NCBI GenBank assembly: GCA_025201765.1
Contig: MU623449.1
Span: forward strand, 9,036-73,035
Length of the DNA: 64,000 nt
Source of the DNA: Daldinia sp. FL1419
Taxonomy: Eukaryota > Ascomycota > Sordariomycetes > Xylariales > Hypoxylaceae
Direction of reading: 5' to 3'
The notes beneath the pieces were generated by a model. The model made no database searches, had not been told where the DNA came from, and saw nothing but the letters and a program-made list of their open reading frames with translations. The position numbers and the translations under genes were made by a program. Shown here piece by piece: positions 1-11,750 of this stretch (positions are counted from its first letter, which is position 1; each line of letters starts with the position of its first letter).

Positions 1-27
1 CACCCCCCCCCCCCCCCCCCCCCCCCC

Positions 28-60
<33 letters not shown>
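1..60. repeat. poly-C homopolymer tract
   Basis: The first 60 bases are almost pure C, interrupted only by A at positions 2 and 28. The rest of 1-372 is ordinary mixed sequence and would be the 3' flank of the gene ending at 373. A C run this long is unusual in a fungal intergenic region. It may be a true low-complexity tract or an assembly or read-through artefact, and sequence alone cannot tell which. Confidence 0.9.
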
Positions 61-62
<2 letters not shown>

Positions 63-372
63 AACAATCTATACAGGCGAAAAAAAGTATCAGTATTAAT
101 CCTCGGACCCCCGACGGCGTAGAAAATCAATCTCGAGAAATAGATCACCATTCCAGCATGACGTAGACAGACTGGCCTGTAGGGGATTCCGCGGAATAGC
201 GTAAAGAGATGTGTCGCAGATGTCGGCAATCCCATCAAACGAAATAAAATAAGGAAACCGTAGTTACGAGTAAGAAAAGTCCGAAACGAAGAAAAAACAA
301 CCAAGTCAAAGATTTCTGATGCAGTCCATATAAAACGGGCAGAGTGCGATACTGGCATATTAGTTTGCCTTC

Positions 373-2712
373 TCAATCATAGTAAGAGCGATCAATCGGC
401 TCAGGCTCACCCTGAGGAGCAGCGAAGCAAATACGTTTGTTAGGACCTTCAATATGGGACGGGCCCTTCTCTTTCGCTTTATCGCCTTTCTTAGCAGGGG
501 AGTTTCCCTCGGCCTTGTCAGAAACAGTGTCGCCAGCTGTGTTATTCTTCGGTGCGCGGGAGATGATGTTAAAAGGCGAATCCTTGGACTTTCTTCTGCG
601 GATTGGCAGCCGTTGCTCATAGCTTAGTGGGGACAGTAAGGGACCGTCTCTTTCGTATATTCTGGGAATAATGACATCCTGTGGGGGGGTGCATGACGAA
701 CTATCGGGGCCATTGGGTGTATTGTCGACAAGAGTATTTCCAGAAATTGAGTCGGCATCTCCCTTTCCAGGGTCTTCTTTGGTCGATATATTAGGCTTCT
801 TAGTAGCAGCACCAGTTGGCTGGATGTTAGTATCGCCAAAGGCATGATGGAAATCATCAGATTTATAGGCCACCCCCCCTGTTTCTGACCACGCGGGGAC
901 CAGAGGTGGTGATACAAGACCACTGAGCTCTTCATATATACCTTCAGGACTTGTTCCAGCCAATAGGCAATCTTCGTTGATTTCTCGTTCTAGTTCTGCT
1001 AGGCGTCTCTGGTTGGCTTTGAATTTCTTTTTCGACTCGCTACGCTGCATATATGAGCGGTCTAGCTGTAGCTGCACTTCACGGACTTGGTTTCCAACAT
1101 GCTCGCGAATGCGATCCTTGCGATGTCCACATCGTGCCCAAATCGCCTCCCATGCGAGACGCTCTTGCTCGGCCCTGTGCTGGGCGCGTTGTTGCTTCAA
1201 GAGTGGGATGTAATGCTCTCGAAGGCTATCGCGCTCAATTTCAAGCTCGTGGATTCGCTTAGCCTGAGCGGAAATTCGCTTACGGAGAGTTTCATCCTCA
1301 CCCCTTTCTTCAGCAATGGCTTGATATTGGTTTCTGAGAAATGCATAAATTTCCGGCCTATGCAAGTCACCATCAGGTCCGGTGATTCGGTCGGCAGCAT
1401 GATCAACCTCAGTCTATAAAGCAAATTATTATGTTAGTCATAGCTGAGTAGAATGCACTCTTTGTTGCACGATACATGATGCAGAAAGGGGGTTAATAGT
1501 TAACATACTCTTGTGAATTTGTCGTGAGTATCAGAAGGTGGCACATTCTTCTCGGTTCTTCCATACATGTGGTCTCGAAGCATCTTCGCTTCCAGAGGGG
1601 CCATGCGGTCATATTGCGCTAAGAATCCCATCGGGGCGTACGACATATCAGGAACACCTGGAGGCGTGTAAATGATCGACGGGGTGTTAGGGACGTTATA
1701 TAAAGGAGAGAACTCCTCTCCCGTGTAATAGTCTCTCTGAGTTTTCGTATTCTCAAGATAGTAGGGATAGTGGTCCCTGTCCGGGACAGGCCCTGCTGGG
1801 CGAGTTCGTTCAGCAGTAGCAAGGATCTAAACACACTCGAGTCAGCAAGTGTTTTAAGTCCAGATGTTTCGAGAGAAAATGCGGGAAATTAAACATGTAG
1901 CTTACATTTCCAGGATCAATGATATCTTTTTGTGTCCATCGCTTACAATCCTGAGACCACTCAAGAAAAGTGCATGGAGAAACACGACCAGTAGGAATAG
2001 CGCCCTCCTCATCATCCTCATCGTCCCCCCAGATGGATCGACGGTCTTGTAGTGCTGCCGAAACAGTACGGTGAGGTGAAAGATCCATTGCGGTCGGAGG
2101 GGTTATATGGTTAATCGACGGTTTCTTTAACTCGAATACAGCGTCGCGGGGAGAATCACCAGCCATGCAATCAGACTGGATAGCCCTATCCATGAACTCT
2201 AACATCCTGAATGGCACAGGTGTTAGTGCAATGTTGCTTATAACAAGATTACTTCAACGGTCTGAAGTTTCAAGCTAAAGATCAATAAGAAACATACTTG
2301 GATACGTCTCTGCCATCGTCACGAGGTTGGGGCAACTTGCTCCTAACAACATCATCGTGGTGAAGTTTGATCCAATCAAACAGAGGGTCATTATTTCCGC
2401 CCATATCTGGGCCGCGCATAGCTATATACGCCTGCATCATTGAATTGGAAAGCACTTGTTTATTGTTATTTCTGGTACGATCACCAGCAGAGCAGCCAGG
2501 AACGAATTGGTGAGGTTGACCACGTTGGCCAGCTCCTGCTTTGAAGGTTTTCATGTTTGCAAGAAATCTGATGTAGTTTTCAAAGCCAAGGGTCAAAGTA
2601 CGTAACCTTTCTTGGGCGCTCTCTGTCGACGCGTCACGGAAGAAATGCAAATCTGATCCGTCACTACACGAGACAAAATCGAGCTCTGAAGATGAATCGG
2701 GCACAACCGAGG
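373..2712 (-). CDS. unrecognised coiled-coil protein, 5' end unresolved
   Basis: Function is not recognised. Four exons join in frame on the minus strand: 2712-2298, 2206-1906, 1826-1509 and 1413-373, giving about 691 visible residues. Each junction has a GT donor, an AG acceptor and a preserved frame. The N-terminal half is mixed and polar, with an acidic patch (DDEDDEEGA). The last exon opens with a long charged helix rich in Glu, Arg, Lys and Gln (for example ELEIERDSLREHY), predicted to be coiled coil, followed by a Ser/Pro/Lys-rich tail that looks disordered. No catalytic motif or membrane segment is visible. The 5' end is open: exon 2712-2298 stays open upstream only to a stop near 2741 without an ATG. 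The obvious donor at 2771 leaves the wrong phase, so the first coding exon remains unplaced. Coiled-coil content suggests a scaffold or regulator, but that is inference. Confidence 0.65.
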
Positions 2713-3690
2713 CTTGATTAAACAATGTTAGTTTGAGTACATACTAGGGATGAATAATTAGAAGAACTTACCTTTGACTATTGTTAGAGATGTTTAGGCA
2801 GAGAGATGATGATTCGTGTAGGAGCCTAGGCATCATCAGAGAGCCCAGGCTGTTAAGTATCGAGAGAAGAAGCTTGAACGCCTCAGGTGCGATATGTGAA
2901 AAGAGATACTTGATTAACGCAGCGTAGAACGGTAATAAATAAACGTAGCGCGATGACCGACGGATGCTGACGCTGATGGAAGTTTTTGGACACAGCAAGA
3001 TCGACTTATGTGCAGCGTAAGTGCAGTGGTGGAGGATAAGGGATCAAGGATGTTAAGACTGGGAAATGGATGCATGGGGGGAAAGGAAGGAAGGAAAACA
3101 ATCAACAGACCGACCACGGGGATGTTTAAATAGGTACCTGGTAGGAACGGAATCGTAATGAGGAAGGAGGCACCCACCAAGGTAGTTGCCGGGTGGAAAG
3201 TGCGTGGTTATAAGGTAGTTATAAGAAGGAAAGAGCTCGAAAGAAGGAAGTCACAACCCCCCTTATCTCCCGTTACAAGCTACTACAAGATGGAAGTCTC
3301 GACCTAAAGAACTACATGGTACCTAGGTACCCTACGTAACTACCTATTTGCTACATCTCACACCGAGTTGGCAAGCCCACTGACCCGTATTGGTATCAGG
3401 AGACATGAATTTTAAAAATAAAAAGTAGGTACCTGACCGGCCTACGTAAGGCAGGTACTGATTAGAAAAATCAATTGTCAAGACTAATATTTAGATGGGT
3501 ACCTACATAATGCATGCAAAGACTCCCAAGGACTTGAGCATTCCTCACCCCTGAGTCCTCGAATACATGCATCGACTCTACCCCCCCTTTTTTTATTGAG
3601 GGTACTCTAGGTAGTCTAAGATAGGTACATTAAAACATTCATAGCAAAAGAAATCAGATTAAGTACCCTAATTCGCGTTAATATGTGACC
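2713..3690. other. intergenic, includes unplaced 5' exon of the left gene
   Basis: This 1 kb separates the coiled-coil gene from RFC1. It should hold the missing first exon of the former and the 3' end of RFC1. Copies of the ACCTAGGT palindrome are present, including a perfect 14-bp one at 3318-3331. No other gene is seen. Confidence 0.6.
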
Positions 3691-6600
3691 TTACTTCTTT
3701 GCTTTGCCTTTACCTCCACCGGCCTTGCCCTTGCGAGCCTTTGCTGGCTTCTCCTCTCCCTCTCCGCCTTCGGCCGCAGCTGCTTTCTTAGCTCCTCTCT
3801 TTGCGGGCTTAGCCTTTGGTTTTTTTATGTACTTGTCTTTGTCAATGTCCACATCGTCATCGTCGTCAACGGCCTCGATAGCGTCCGCTACGTCCGCGTC
3901 GTCGTCTTCTTCTATTGCCTCCTCGAGATCTGGTTTCTCTTTAGAAGCCGTCTTTGGAGCTACCACATTGCTAGCCTTTATGAAAGGAATTGGATGTGAC
4001 CGCGCGTTATACCTATAAATATTAGCCCGCAGATCTAATGTAGTTAGTTGTATGTCTGACTTACAGCCTGGTGAAAGTAGATTTTGTCTGGGTTTCAATA
4101 TCAACATTCGCTTCATCTTGAGGGCCAACGCCTATTTCTTTAATAGCGTCGAAATCTTCTCGAGTAAGAAAATAGCTATCCATAAGATCGATAACTTCAT
4201 CCACGGATCCCTTGCCTTCATCAGCAAGTCGTTTGATAAGCCGTGTCCACAACACGGGAAGGTACTGTTGACGGATCTCGTGGTGGTCACCAGAAGACCG
4301 AAGTCGCATGTGCGAATGGATTTCACGGATATATTTACCCAATTTTCCATACTTGCTGTTGTTTCCAAGCCAGGTCGTGAACATGGTGGTTGAAAGCTGG
4401 CCGGATACAAAACTAGCTGGTCGAACAGTGCTAAATACCGCATGAGTAGGCATCAAGCTCCAATGTTGTTGGGGGCCATGAATCATCCGATCTACCAGGT
4501 CGCCGTCGCTAATGCTTTCCGCTGCCATATCGAACAACTCTAGAGCCTTGAGATTCTGCTCGCGTTTATTCTTGTACTGGGATTGGCTCAGAGCAGCCGG
4601 TCTAGTCCGTAAGTAATTTTCCTGTATCATCAGGTAGCTGAACTCGTGATCGTTGAAATATATTTCAATCTTGTCGTTAAGGGTCGCTTTGCTTGCAGGC
4701 GAAAAGAGACCACTGCCGAGCATTTTATGGCTGATATCCCATGGCTTCAACACAATCGACTTCTCCCAGGCCTTCGACATATCTTTACTTTGGCTGTAAT
4801 CCATAGAGGTCTGGTCCAACTTGATCGTAGACAGCATATTAACAACCTGCCTGATATCTCGGTTGCTGCCTTCGATGAGGGCTTCGAGTACCGAAGGTGT
4901 AAATTTGAGTCCTTCTCGATGGCAAATGGTCATCATACGTGACCGGATCTGATCAATAGTCGGGCGTTGGAATTTAATATCGAACGCCACGGAGTCGAAA
5001 GGCCTCATCTTGGGTAGTCTTCGCTCATTGCAAATGAGAATCAGAGGCACCTCAGTCTTTTTGCAGAACTTCGCAAGAGCACCTACACCCCCTCGATCGC
5101 CGGCGGACATCCCGTCAACCTCATCCATAATAAGAACAATATTCTTCTTCTCCTGCTCTACCTTCTTTCCTTCTCCTGCGAAATAGCCTCGCAGAGATGT
5201 ATTATTCATAACCTCGCTAACTCCAGACTCGACAAGCTTTTTACTACGAGTATCGCTAGCGTTGCTTTCGATAACGTCGTAACCTTCAAGCTTCGCTGCC
5301 AAATGTGCAGCTGTTGTTTTGCCAATACCTGGAGGACCGGAAAGGATGATGGCACGATAACCGCCTATACCATCTGCACCTCTCCTTTCGAAGTTATACC
5401 TACGCGCTTTGTGCCAATTCTTCAGGAAGGACTGAATTTTCTCGACAGCCGCCTTATTACCGCAGATGTGGTTTGGTTGGGTCGGTGCGTACTTTGTGGT
5501 CCATAGCTGAGAAATGGGAGCCGGCGCAGCTGGAGAAGGGCCAGCGCCCCGCGCAGCAGCTGCTTTTCGCGCTTTCTCGGCTTCAGCTTTTCGAACTTTT
5601 TCTTCTCGTTCCATCTGGGCGGCTTCCTCTTTAATCTTTTCTTCCTCTAGCTTTTTCTTTTCTCTAGCCTTTTCGGCATTCTTTCCACTACCGCCTCCAG
5701 CAGGAAGGCGACGAATAAGCTCGAATAAGCCTTCTTCGTTGATCGTTTTGATACCATGCTGGCGAATTTTCGCAAGCTTGCTAGGTCCAGCATCCTCGCC
5801 TAGTACGACATAGCTAGTTTTACTACTTGGTGCGCCCGTGACCTTTCCACCATATCGTTTTACCAAGGATTGGGCCTCTTCGCGGGCAATAGTAGTTAGC
5901 TGCCCAGTAAAGACAAAGCTTAGACCAGTAAGACAATCCTCCTCTCCCTCGGGTAATTCTGCAGTGGGATTTGGTGGTGGGCCGCTGTTACCCCCTCCTG
6001 CCGCCGCCTTTCTCCAGTCGAACTTGGCATCAGGATCTTTAGCTGGGGGAGTCGGTGGTCTAACCGTAGGAATATCATTTAGAATTGCCTGGATCTCTGC
6101 GTTCTCTGGCTCGTCGGTCTTTTTGGCTTTGGGTGCCCTCGGCTTTTTCGCTGCCGGCTTCTTGCGGGCTGGAGGTTCGTCATCTTCTTCTTCTTCGCTA
6201 AGTTCGGACTCGGGTGACTTCCTCTTCTTCGCTGAATTCGAGGCAGCACTGCTCTTCGAAGATTTTGATTTAAGAGGTATGCTATCCTCATCTGCTGGCT
6301 TGGCACGGGAATTAATTCTTTTGGGTTTAGGAAGGAAATCCTCTTCACTATCCTCCTCAGCGTAATCATCATTCTTTCGCTTATTACGACTCTTGGCGTC
6401 CGCAGAAAATATGTCATCACCAGCGTCTGCATCCTCATCCATAAATGCATCCTCGTCCTCGTCTAAATCGTATCGCTTGAGTTTGCTCGTAGGGTTCTTC
6501 TTCGGTGTAACCTCGTCAACCTTTGTTACGGTCTTCTTGTTTCTCGGACTCGACCGGACTTCGACTTTGGATTTCAGTTGAGACTGCGGTTTCGTATCTG

Positions 6601-7066
6601 GTTTCGTATCTGGTTTCGTAGTTGACTGGTTCTTTGATTTGCTAGACGCAAAGTATTCACTTGCTGTAGTAGCCGTCCCTTGTACTTTATTCTCGCTACT
6701 GCTGGCTTTAGTCCTAACACTAACTTATACAATATCACGATAACACTCACGCCGCTTTCTTTGGAGTAGATCTAGTAGTTGGTTTCTTCGTCCTTGGAAA
6801 CTAGTTAGCTAATCGATTCTACCCAAATAGATCTGAACCGCTCTACTCACTCGGCGACTACATGCTCATCCTCATCCTCATCACTATCATCTACAACCTT
6901 CCGCCCTTCTGATTACAGATTATTAGCTAATAGTACGGCCACTCAGACTCGAAGATTACGCACTGGCACGTTTCTTTGGCGGTTCTTCTTCCTTTTTCTT
7001 TGGAGCCGGCTTCGAAGAGGTCGGGGCACCACCCTTGGCCCCGAAGAAAGAACGAATATCAGGCAT
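3691..7066 (-). CDS. RFC1: replication factor C subunit 1 (RFC1)
   Basis: Large subunit of the RFC clamp loader, which loads PCNA on primer-template junctions in the nucleus. Five exons join in frame: 7066-6964, 6908-6851, 6792-6751, 6713-4065 and 4012-3691, giving 1057 residues, normal for fungal RFC1. The start MPDIRSFFG is the typical RFC1 opening with a PIP-box-like QxxI/F-type sequence. A long acidic/basic disordered region follows. A BRCT domain lies at about 325-404 (LSFVFTGQL ... YGGKVTG). The AAA+ ATPase has Walker A GPPGIGKT near 526 and Walker B LIMDEVDG near 598. The RFC1 C-terminal domain and a Lys-rich tail (KGKAKK) end the protein. The last intron restores the conserved YNARSHPIPF segment. 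Exon 3 is only 42 nt, and its acceptor (TTTCCAAG) was chosen because it alone keeps the frame. A single essential gene is expected; nothing looks broken. Confidence 0.95.
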
Positions 7067-8586
7067 TTTGTCCGGGTTTATAGAAGCCTAGAGATCGAAA
7101 AGGGGGGGTTGATGATGTTGTTGGAAAGAGGTGAAATTCCCATAAGAATGGGAAGTAGCTGATCTTTTGGACGCGAATTATGACGCGCTGACGCCTTTGA
7201 ATTATTGAACTAAGACCCACAGCCCCTGCAGTCTTTAATGGAATCGCGAAAATCGTGCACGTACCACACGCGCCACTGGTGCCTACCGAACAGGATCTGT
7301 ACCGTGCAAGCGGATAAGTGCGTGCGGGTGGGTACTTACCTCGTAGGCAAGCACTAGGTGCATTGACCAGGTACGCACCCTGATGCCCCACTAAAATGTT
7401 TCCATTGTTAGAAAACATAGAAGTCTGAAGATTCATACATTACTAATGTACCTTACCTAGGTAGGTAGGTAGGCGTACAATTATGCGTCCAGATATTATA
7501 GGAGTATATCAGGCAGATACTTTAAAACCCGCAACGCTTGGAAATAAAGAAAGAGGGGTTTAGAAAAGGTGCTTCACATATTATCTCTTAAGAGTCTATC
7601 TTGTCGTCGTCTAATCTACCTAAGTACCTAGGTACACATTAGAGAGCTAAGCCATAATTTATAGTAATACGCCTTATTAATTTCGCTGGCTTTTATAAAC
7701 CGTTAGTATATAAAAAAGGTTGGTCTTGAACAATGAGATACGTTAACTAGGTATCATCAGCATAGTGTGCGATATTCAAATTCTTTGCAGAGTGTAGTGA
7801 ACTTTAATCATCGATAGTTACCTATAATTAGGCGAGCTGATTTACGCCCGCCAGTCTGAGTAGAAACATAAATAAAAAGAAAAAAGTCGCCTCTAGCCAA
7901 CTAATTAAATATGAGGAAATAATCTTCCAACACACTGTATCCCTAAAGAACAGGATGATATTATTTCCTTCTGCCAGACACCAAGAATGGCCACTTAGGT
8001 CTTGAAGGAAATTTGACCAGTGAAGGTTTTAGGTTGTAAATTCCATAGCCACCAGGTTGGTACCTACCTAGCTATGTACCTTAGGGTTAACTATTTATTA
8101 ATTTCTTCCAAGATATAAGCTAACTTCTTGTGGTTATAAGAGGAAGCTATTCAAAGAAATTAAGTGAGCTCTTGGGTTCTATAGAACAGCTCATCGCCAA
8201 GCACAAGCAGTCCTTTTACTAGAACATACATTAAAATCCCGACATATACTTTTGTTATAGTTCCCGATTTTTCTTTTATTTTCATTCGTGTGAGTGATCT
8301 ATGCATTAGCATGTAGGCCGTAGCTGCAGGTCCCCGGTGCATTTGTTTTTGCTACCTAGTATCTTTATACCGCCAAAAGACCGGTTGGTTTCTCTTGTCC
8401 TATCACTTTCATATTTACGGCACTTCACATATAAAGAGGAGGCTTGATATATCTAGATGACCCCAGATCCAATAGCGGAGGTCGCTACGGAAAGGTCTTG
8501 TAAGTAATAAATATGTGCTTCGTTATCGGAGGTCACTATAAATCTCGCCGCTCTAGCAAGATAGGTAAGAGAATCAAAACTCTATC
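7067..8586. other. intergenic between RFC1 and the 8.6 kb orphan
   Basis: Divergent intergenic region of 1.5 kb. ACCTAGGT-type palindromes are at about 7453-7470 (running into a GTAG repeat) and 7624-7635. An AT-rich stretch spans about 7640-7960. I see no gene or RNA with support. Confidence 0.5.
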
Positions 8587-9333
8587 ATGTCCAGCAACTC
8601 ACCTCCGAGCAATAACATCATCCCTTCCATGAGACGGTCGCTATTTTCTCATACAAATTCTATCCCATTCCCATCTTTTCCGCACGAACCAGATCTCTGT
8701 TCGTGCGGCGATTGTGCTACTACCAGGCTATCCCGACGAATGGATCTAAGATTTTCTCATGTAGATATTGCTGGGAACAACATAAGCGCAAATATCCGCC
8801 AGTCGCACCACGAGGTAAGAACCTCCAGAAGAAGTAGCGCAAGAAGATCAGACTCGGAGTCCCGAGCGAAGCATCACCAATCACCACTGCCAGTCGCACC
8901 ACCGCAGCTCCGTGCGGGAATGGCTTATCCAGAGATTTATGTCTATCCCGGAAAATCACATCACATTACTTTCCCGGTTGTTAACTATAGTACTGCCTAT
9001 CGGGCTCAGAATCGCTCATCCTGGCCGGCGTGCTACTTGGCTATCTCGCCACAATGCGCGGAGCCAGCAGATTTCGAAGCGGCTCTATCACCACCGGGAT
9101 CTGGGCTCGTCGTCGTGGCACGACTATCCAAGACGCAGAAGACCTCACCCTTGGGCAAGTTCCGAGACGCCGCAGACCTTCGTAAAGACTTGATGCAACT
9201 GGAAGTGTGGGATGAAGATGCTATCCAGAGCCCCCCGAAGAGGAACCAAGGAACGGCAGTTGAGACTGATGTCTCCGACGGAACTGAGGCAGGAACACCG
9301 AAGAATAAGAAGAGAAGCGAGAATCCGGTGTAG
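8587..9333 (+). CDS. hypothetical protein, single exon, 248 residues
   Basis: No family is recognised. An intronless open frame of 248 codons runs from an ATG. The N-terminus is Ser/Pro-rich and has a CSCGDC motif near residues 37-42. This could be a small metal-binding or disulfide knuckle, but there is no full zinc finger. The middle is Arg/Ser-rich, then comes a more ordered-looking segment with IYVYPGKSHHITFPV and SWPACYLAISPQC. The C-terminus is Lys/Glu-rich and probably disordered (GTPKNKKRSENPV). No signal peptide or membrane segment is visible. It is isolated, with about 1.5 kb and 2.4 kb of non-coding sequence on either side. An open frame of this length on one strand and a mixed codon pattern support a real gene, but conservation would be needed to be sure. 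Confidence 0.55.
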   Translation: MSSNSPPSNNIIPSMRRSLFSHTNSIPFPSFPHEPDLCSCGDCATTRLSRRMDLRFSHVDIAGNNISANIRQSHHEVRTSRRSSARRSDSESRAKHHQSPLPVAPPQLRAGMAYPEIYVYPGKSHHITFPVVNYSTAYRAQNRSSWPACYLAISPQCAEPADFEAALSPPGSGLVVVARLSKTQKTSPLGKFRDAADLRKDLMQLEVWDEDAIQSPPKRNQGTAVETDVSDGTEAGTPKNKKRSENPV

Positions 9334-11750
9334 ACGGAGTAGCCTAGAAGATAGGCAAGTTTGCTTGCAAACTGGGCATTTTCCGATAAACAACTCATAA
9401 GCAGATCGTAAATCGTAAACCATTAATACGACGATAGATATTGGTCAATAACAATATTTATTAGCCAACCATCATGCTTTCGTATCGTTTTGTATGGAAT
9501 GACTCTCTGTACGAGCCCCTTATCTTTACCCTACTGCTTTCTATTCGCCCATTTCAGGGGCTGATGCATACTATTTTATGTTGAGTTAGCCAAGCCGCTA
9601 GAATACTTCGTTCGTGTCTCCTATCCGCCGGAATCGCGCTAGTCGTTGCAGAAGTGATACAATCCTGCATGTCATGTCGGTAGAGAAAAGTGGAAGATTT
9701 CGCATCTGACAATCGGCATTGATTGCCGGACGGGTTCTGTAGGATAGGCATATAATTTATATGCTAAGGTATATATGGTCCCTAAATGATTCGTCATAAC
9801 GTCGGTAATAGTCGCTCTTGAATGCCGTTTATCGGGTTTGACGTCTTGGTGGCTGAAAGGTATCGTGTTGATTACTTGATAAAAATAAAGGTTAGGCAGG
9901 CAACTCGTGGACCTAGGCATCGTCCATGCAACGGGTTAATAAACTGGTCCGGGGTTAACCCGGGCGGTGTAATTAGATGAGACGGAAGCCCCGACTCGCC
10001 GACATGGCGTACTCAATGGAAGTACATAGTATCTATGGTCGGCGCTAAGCCGCGGCTCAAGATTCAGGGGGTGTTCAGGACATTCACTACGGAAATAGGA
10101 TAATACATGTAGGTTAGTTCATCCGAAAAAGGGAGTCTGGATCATTCGACATGGAAATAGTGTCATGATGCATTGACGGGCGATGTTCGCTCGATAACTG
10201 ATATGAGTAGTTAAGTATGAAATAAGGTATCTTGTTGATCTGCCTTCTGGGGTTCATACGATAATAATACTGTTAGCTATCTAAGCTAGGGCAGATCCTT
10301 TATAGAAGGCGTAGAGAACCCCATATTGGGGAGGTCCCCCTAACGTTAGGTCTTAAGCCTAATTTGGCTGCGAAAGATCAACTAAAAACACTTGCGCCTG
10401 ATCCCTACGGGACGACCCTTGATATCTAGTGTAGGTTAGTGGTTGCTATCTATGTACATTTGGACCGTGTGGATTTATTCCATTTTAAGTAGTTTTAGGA
10501 AGTTATCCCCCCTACTGAAGACATATTCGAATTGGTTGAAGGAACTTACCAGATACTCGGATATACCTAACGCACGTAATAGAAGGAATCTAATGGGAGG
10601 ACCCCAATATCGAATGTGTAACGATTTTGGCTTGGGCTGCTTAATCATTTCTGCAAGATGATGCCAGCAGTATCAAACCATCCAATGTTAATGCATCTAA
10701 TTAGTGCATGTATTGTACAATTAGGTACGGATAACGGATAAGTAGCACGATACACCACGGCTATCCCGCTATCTTAGCGCCCGATGGTTTAACATCCACC
10801 CATAAAAAAAACCTGTTGAAGTGTAGTTGGACTTTTTCAAAGGACCGAGGTTCACTGATTCTTCTTTTTCCTTCCCGTGTTGTACAACTGGACTTGCCTT
10901 GGATGTATACCAACGGAATGGGCACCTTAGCTTGCCACATACATGCCTACCTACCTACCTACCTACATATTATGCACCTAGATATCAGACTTTTTTTCTT
11001 ACACACTAGTGCATCACGACCTATCCGGACCGCCTCTCTTAGCGTGTAGTACGGATCCCAGCTCCTTTTAATGGTCGGCGCATGGTATTGATGCGTATAA
11101 TATAACAGGGAAGCCTAGCGTAAATAAGGGGTGGTTATTGGTAGTTGAGTGGATAGCCTATGAAGTCAAGGCTCGACGATGTGTATTGCGACGTTTCTGT
11201 TTCGTCACGGTCTAAAGTGGACCGACGACGACGATGCCTCGGTTCATGGAATATGTTACCATATCCTAGGGAAACAAGACGAAAAAAAAAAAGATTAACT
11301 AATGGAATAAATTTCTCATTACTAAGTAATAATACGTATCATAATAGCGCAGTTAAATGGAATGAGCATTTTTACATTAATGCATCACGTTCGACAAATC
11401 GTCTAATTGTTTGTTAACCCGTTTGCTCATTTATTCATTTTTTACTTCTTCCGGCCGTTGCGTCACTCGATCGGCCTGCCCTGCCTGCCCAATTCGCAAT
11501 CCTGACTATTAGCCACAAAGTGACCGACGGCGATTCGGGGTTTACCAAAGTCTACCGGAGGCTGAGTACCTTGAAGTATTATTGTATACAGATACATCCA
11601 ACATTCCTATAAAGTCCCTTATACATATAAAGTCTCTAGGTTTCCTATCCTAGAGACGGTTCTGTTCTGAACAATATGAACATCGAATGGCCTTCTATCT
11701 TAACCCTTCGCCAAACCAACAGTAATCCTACCAACAGTGAAAGTGAGACA
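9334..11750. other. gene-poor intergenic stretch, 2.4 kb
   Basis: No ORF here looks coding and no tRNA fold could be recognised. It contains a (CTAC)n microsatellite at about 10946-10967. The last 200 bases are presumably the promoter of the CYP505 gene. An ATG at 11676 is in frame with the downstream P450 start, see that entry. Confidence 0.5.
10946..10967. repeat. (CTAC)n microsatellite
   Basis: About five tandem CTAC units in the intergenic region upstream of the CYP505 gene. The unit resembles half of the ACCTAGGT palindrome seen across the window. Confidence 0.8.
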
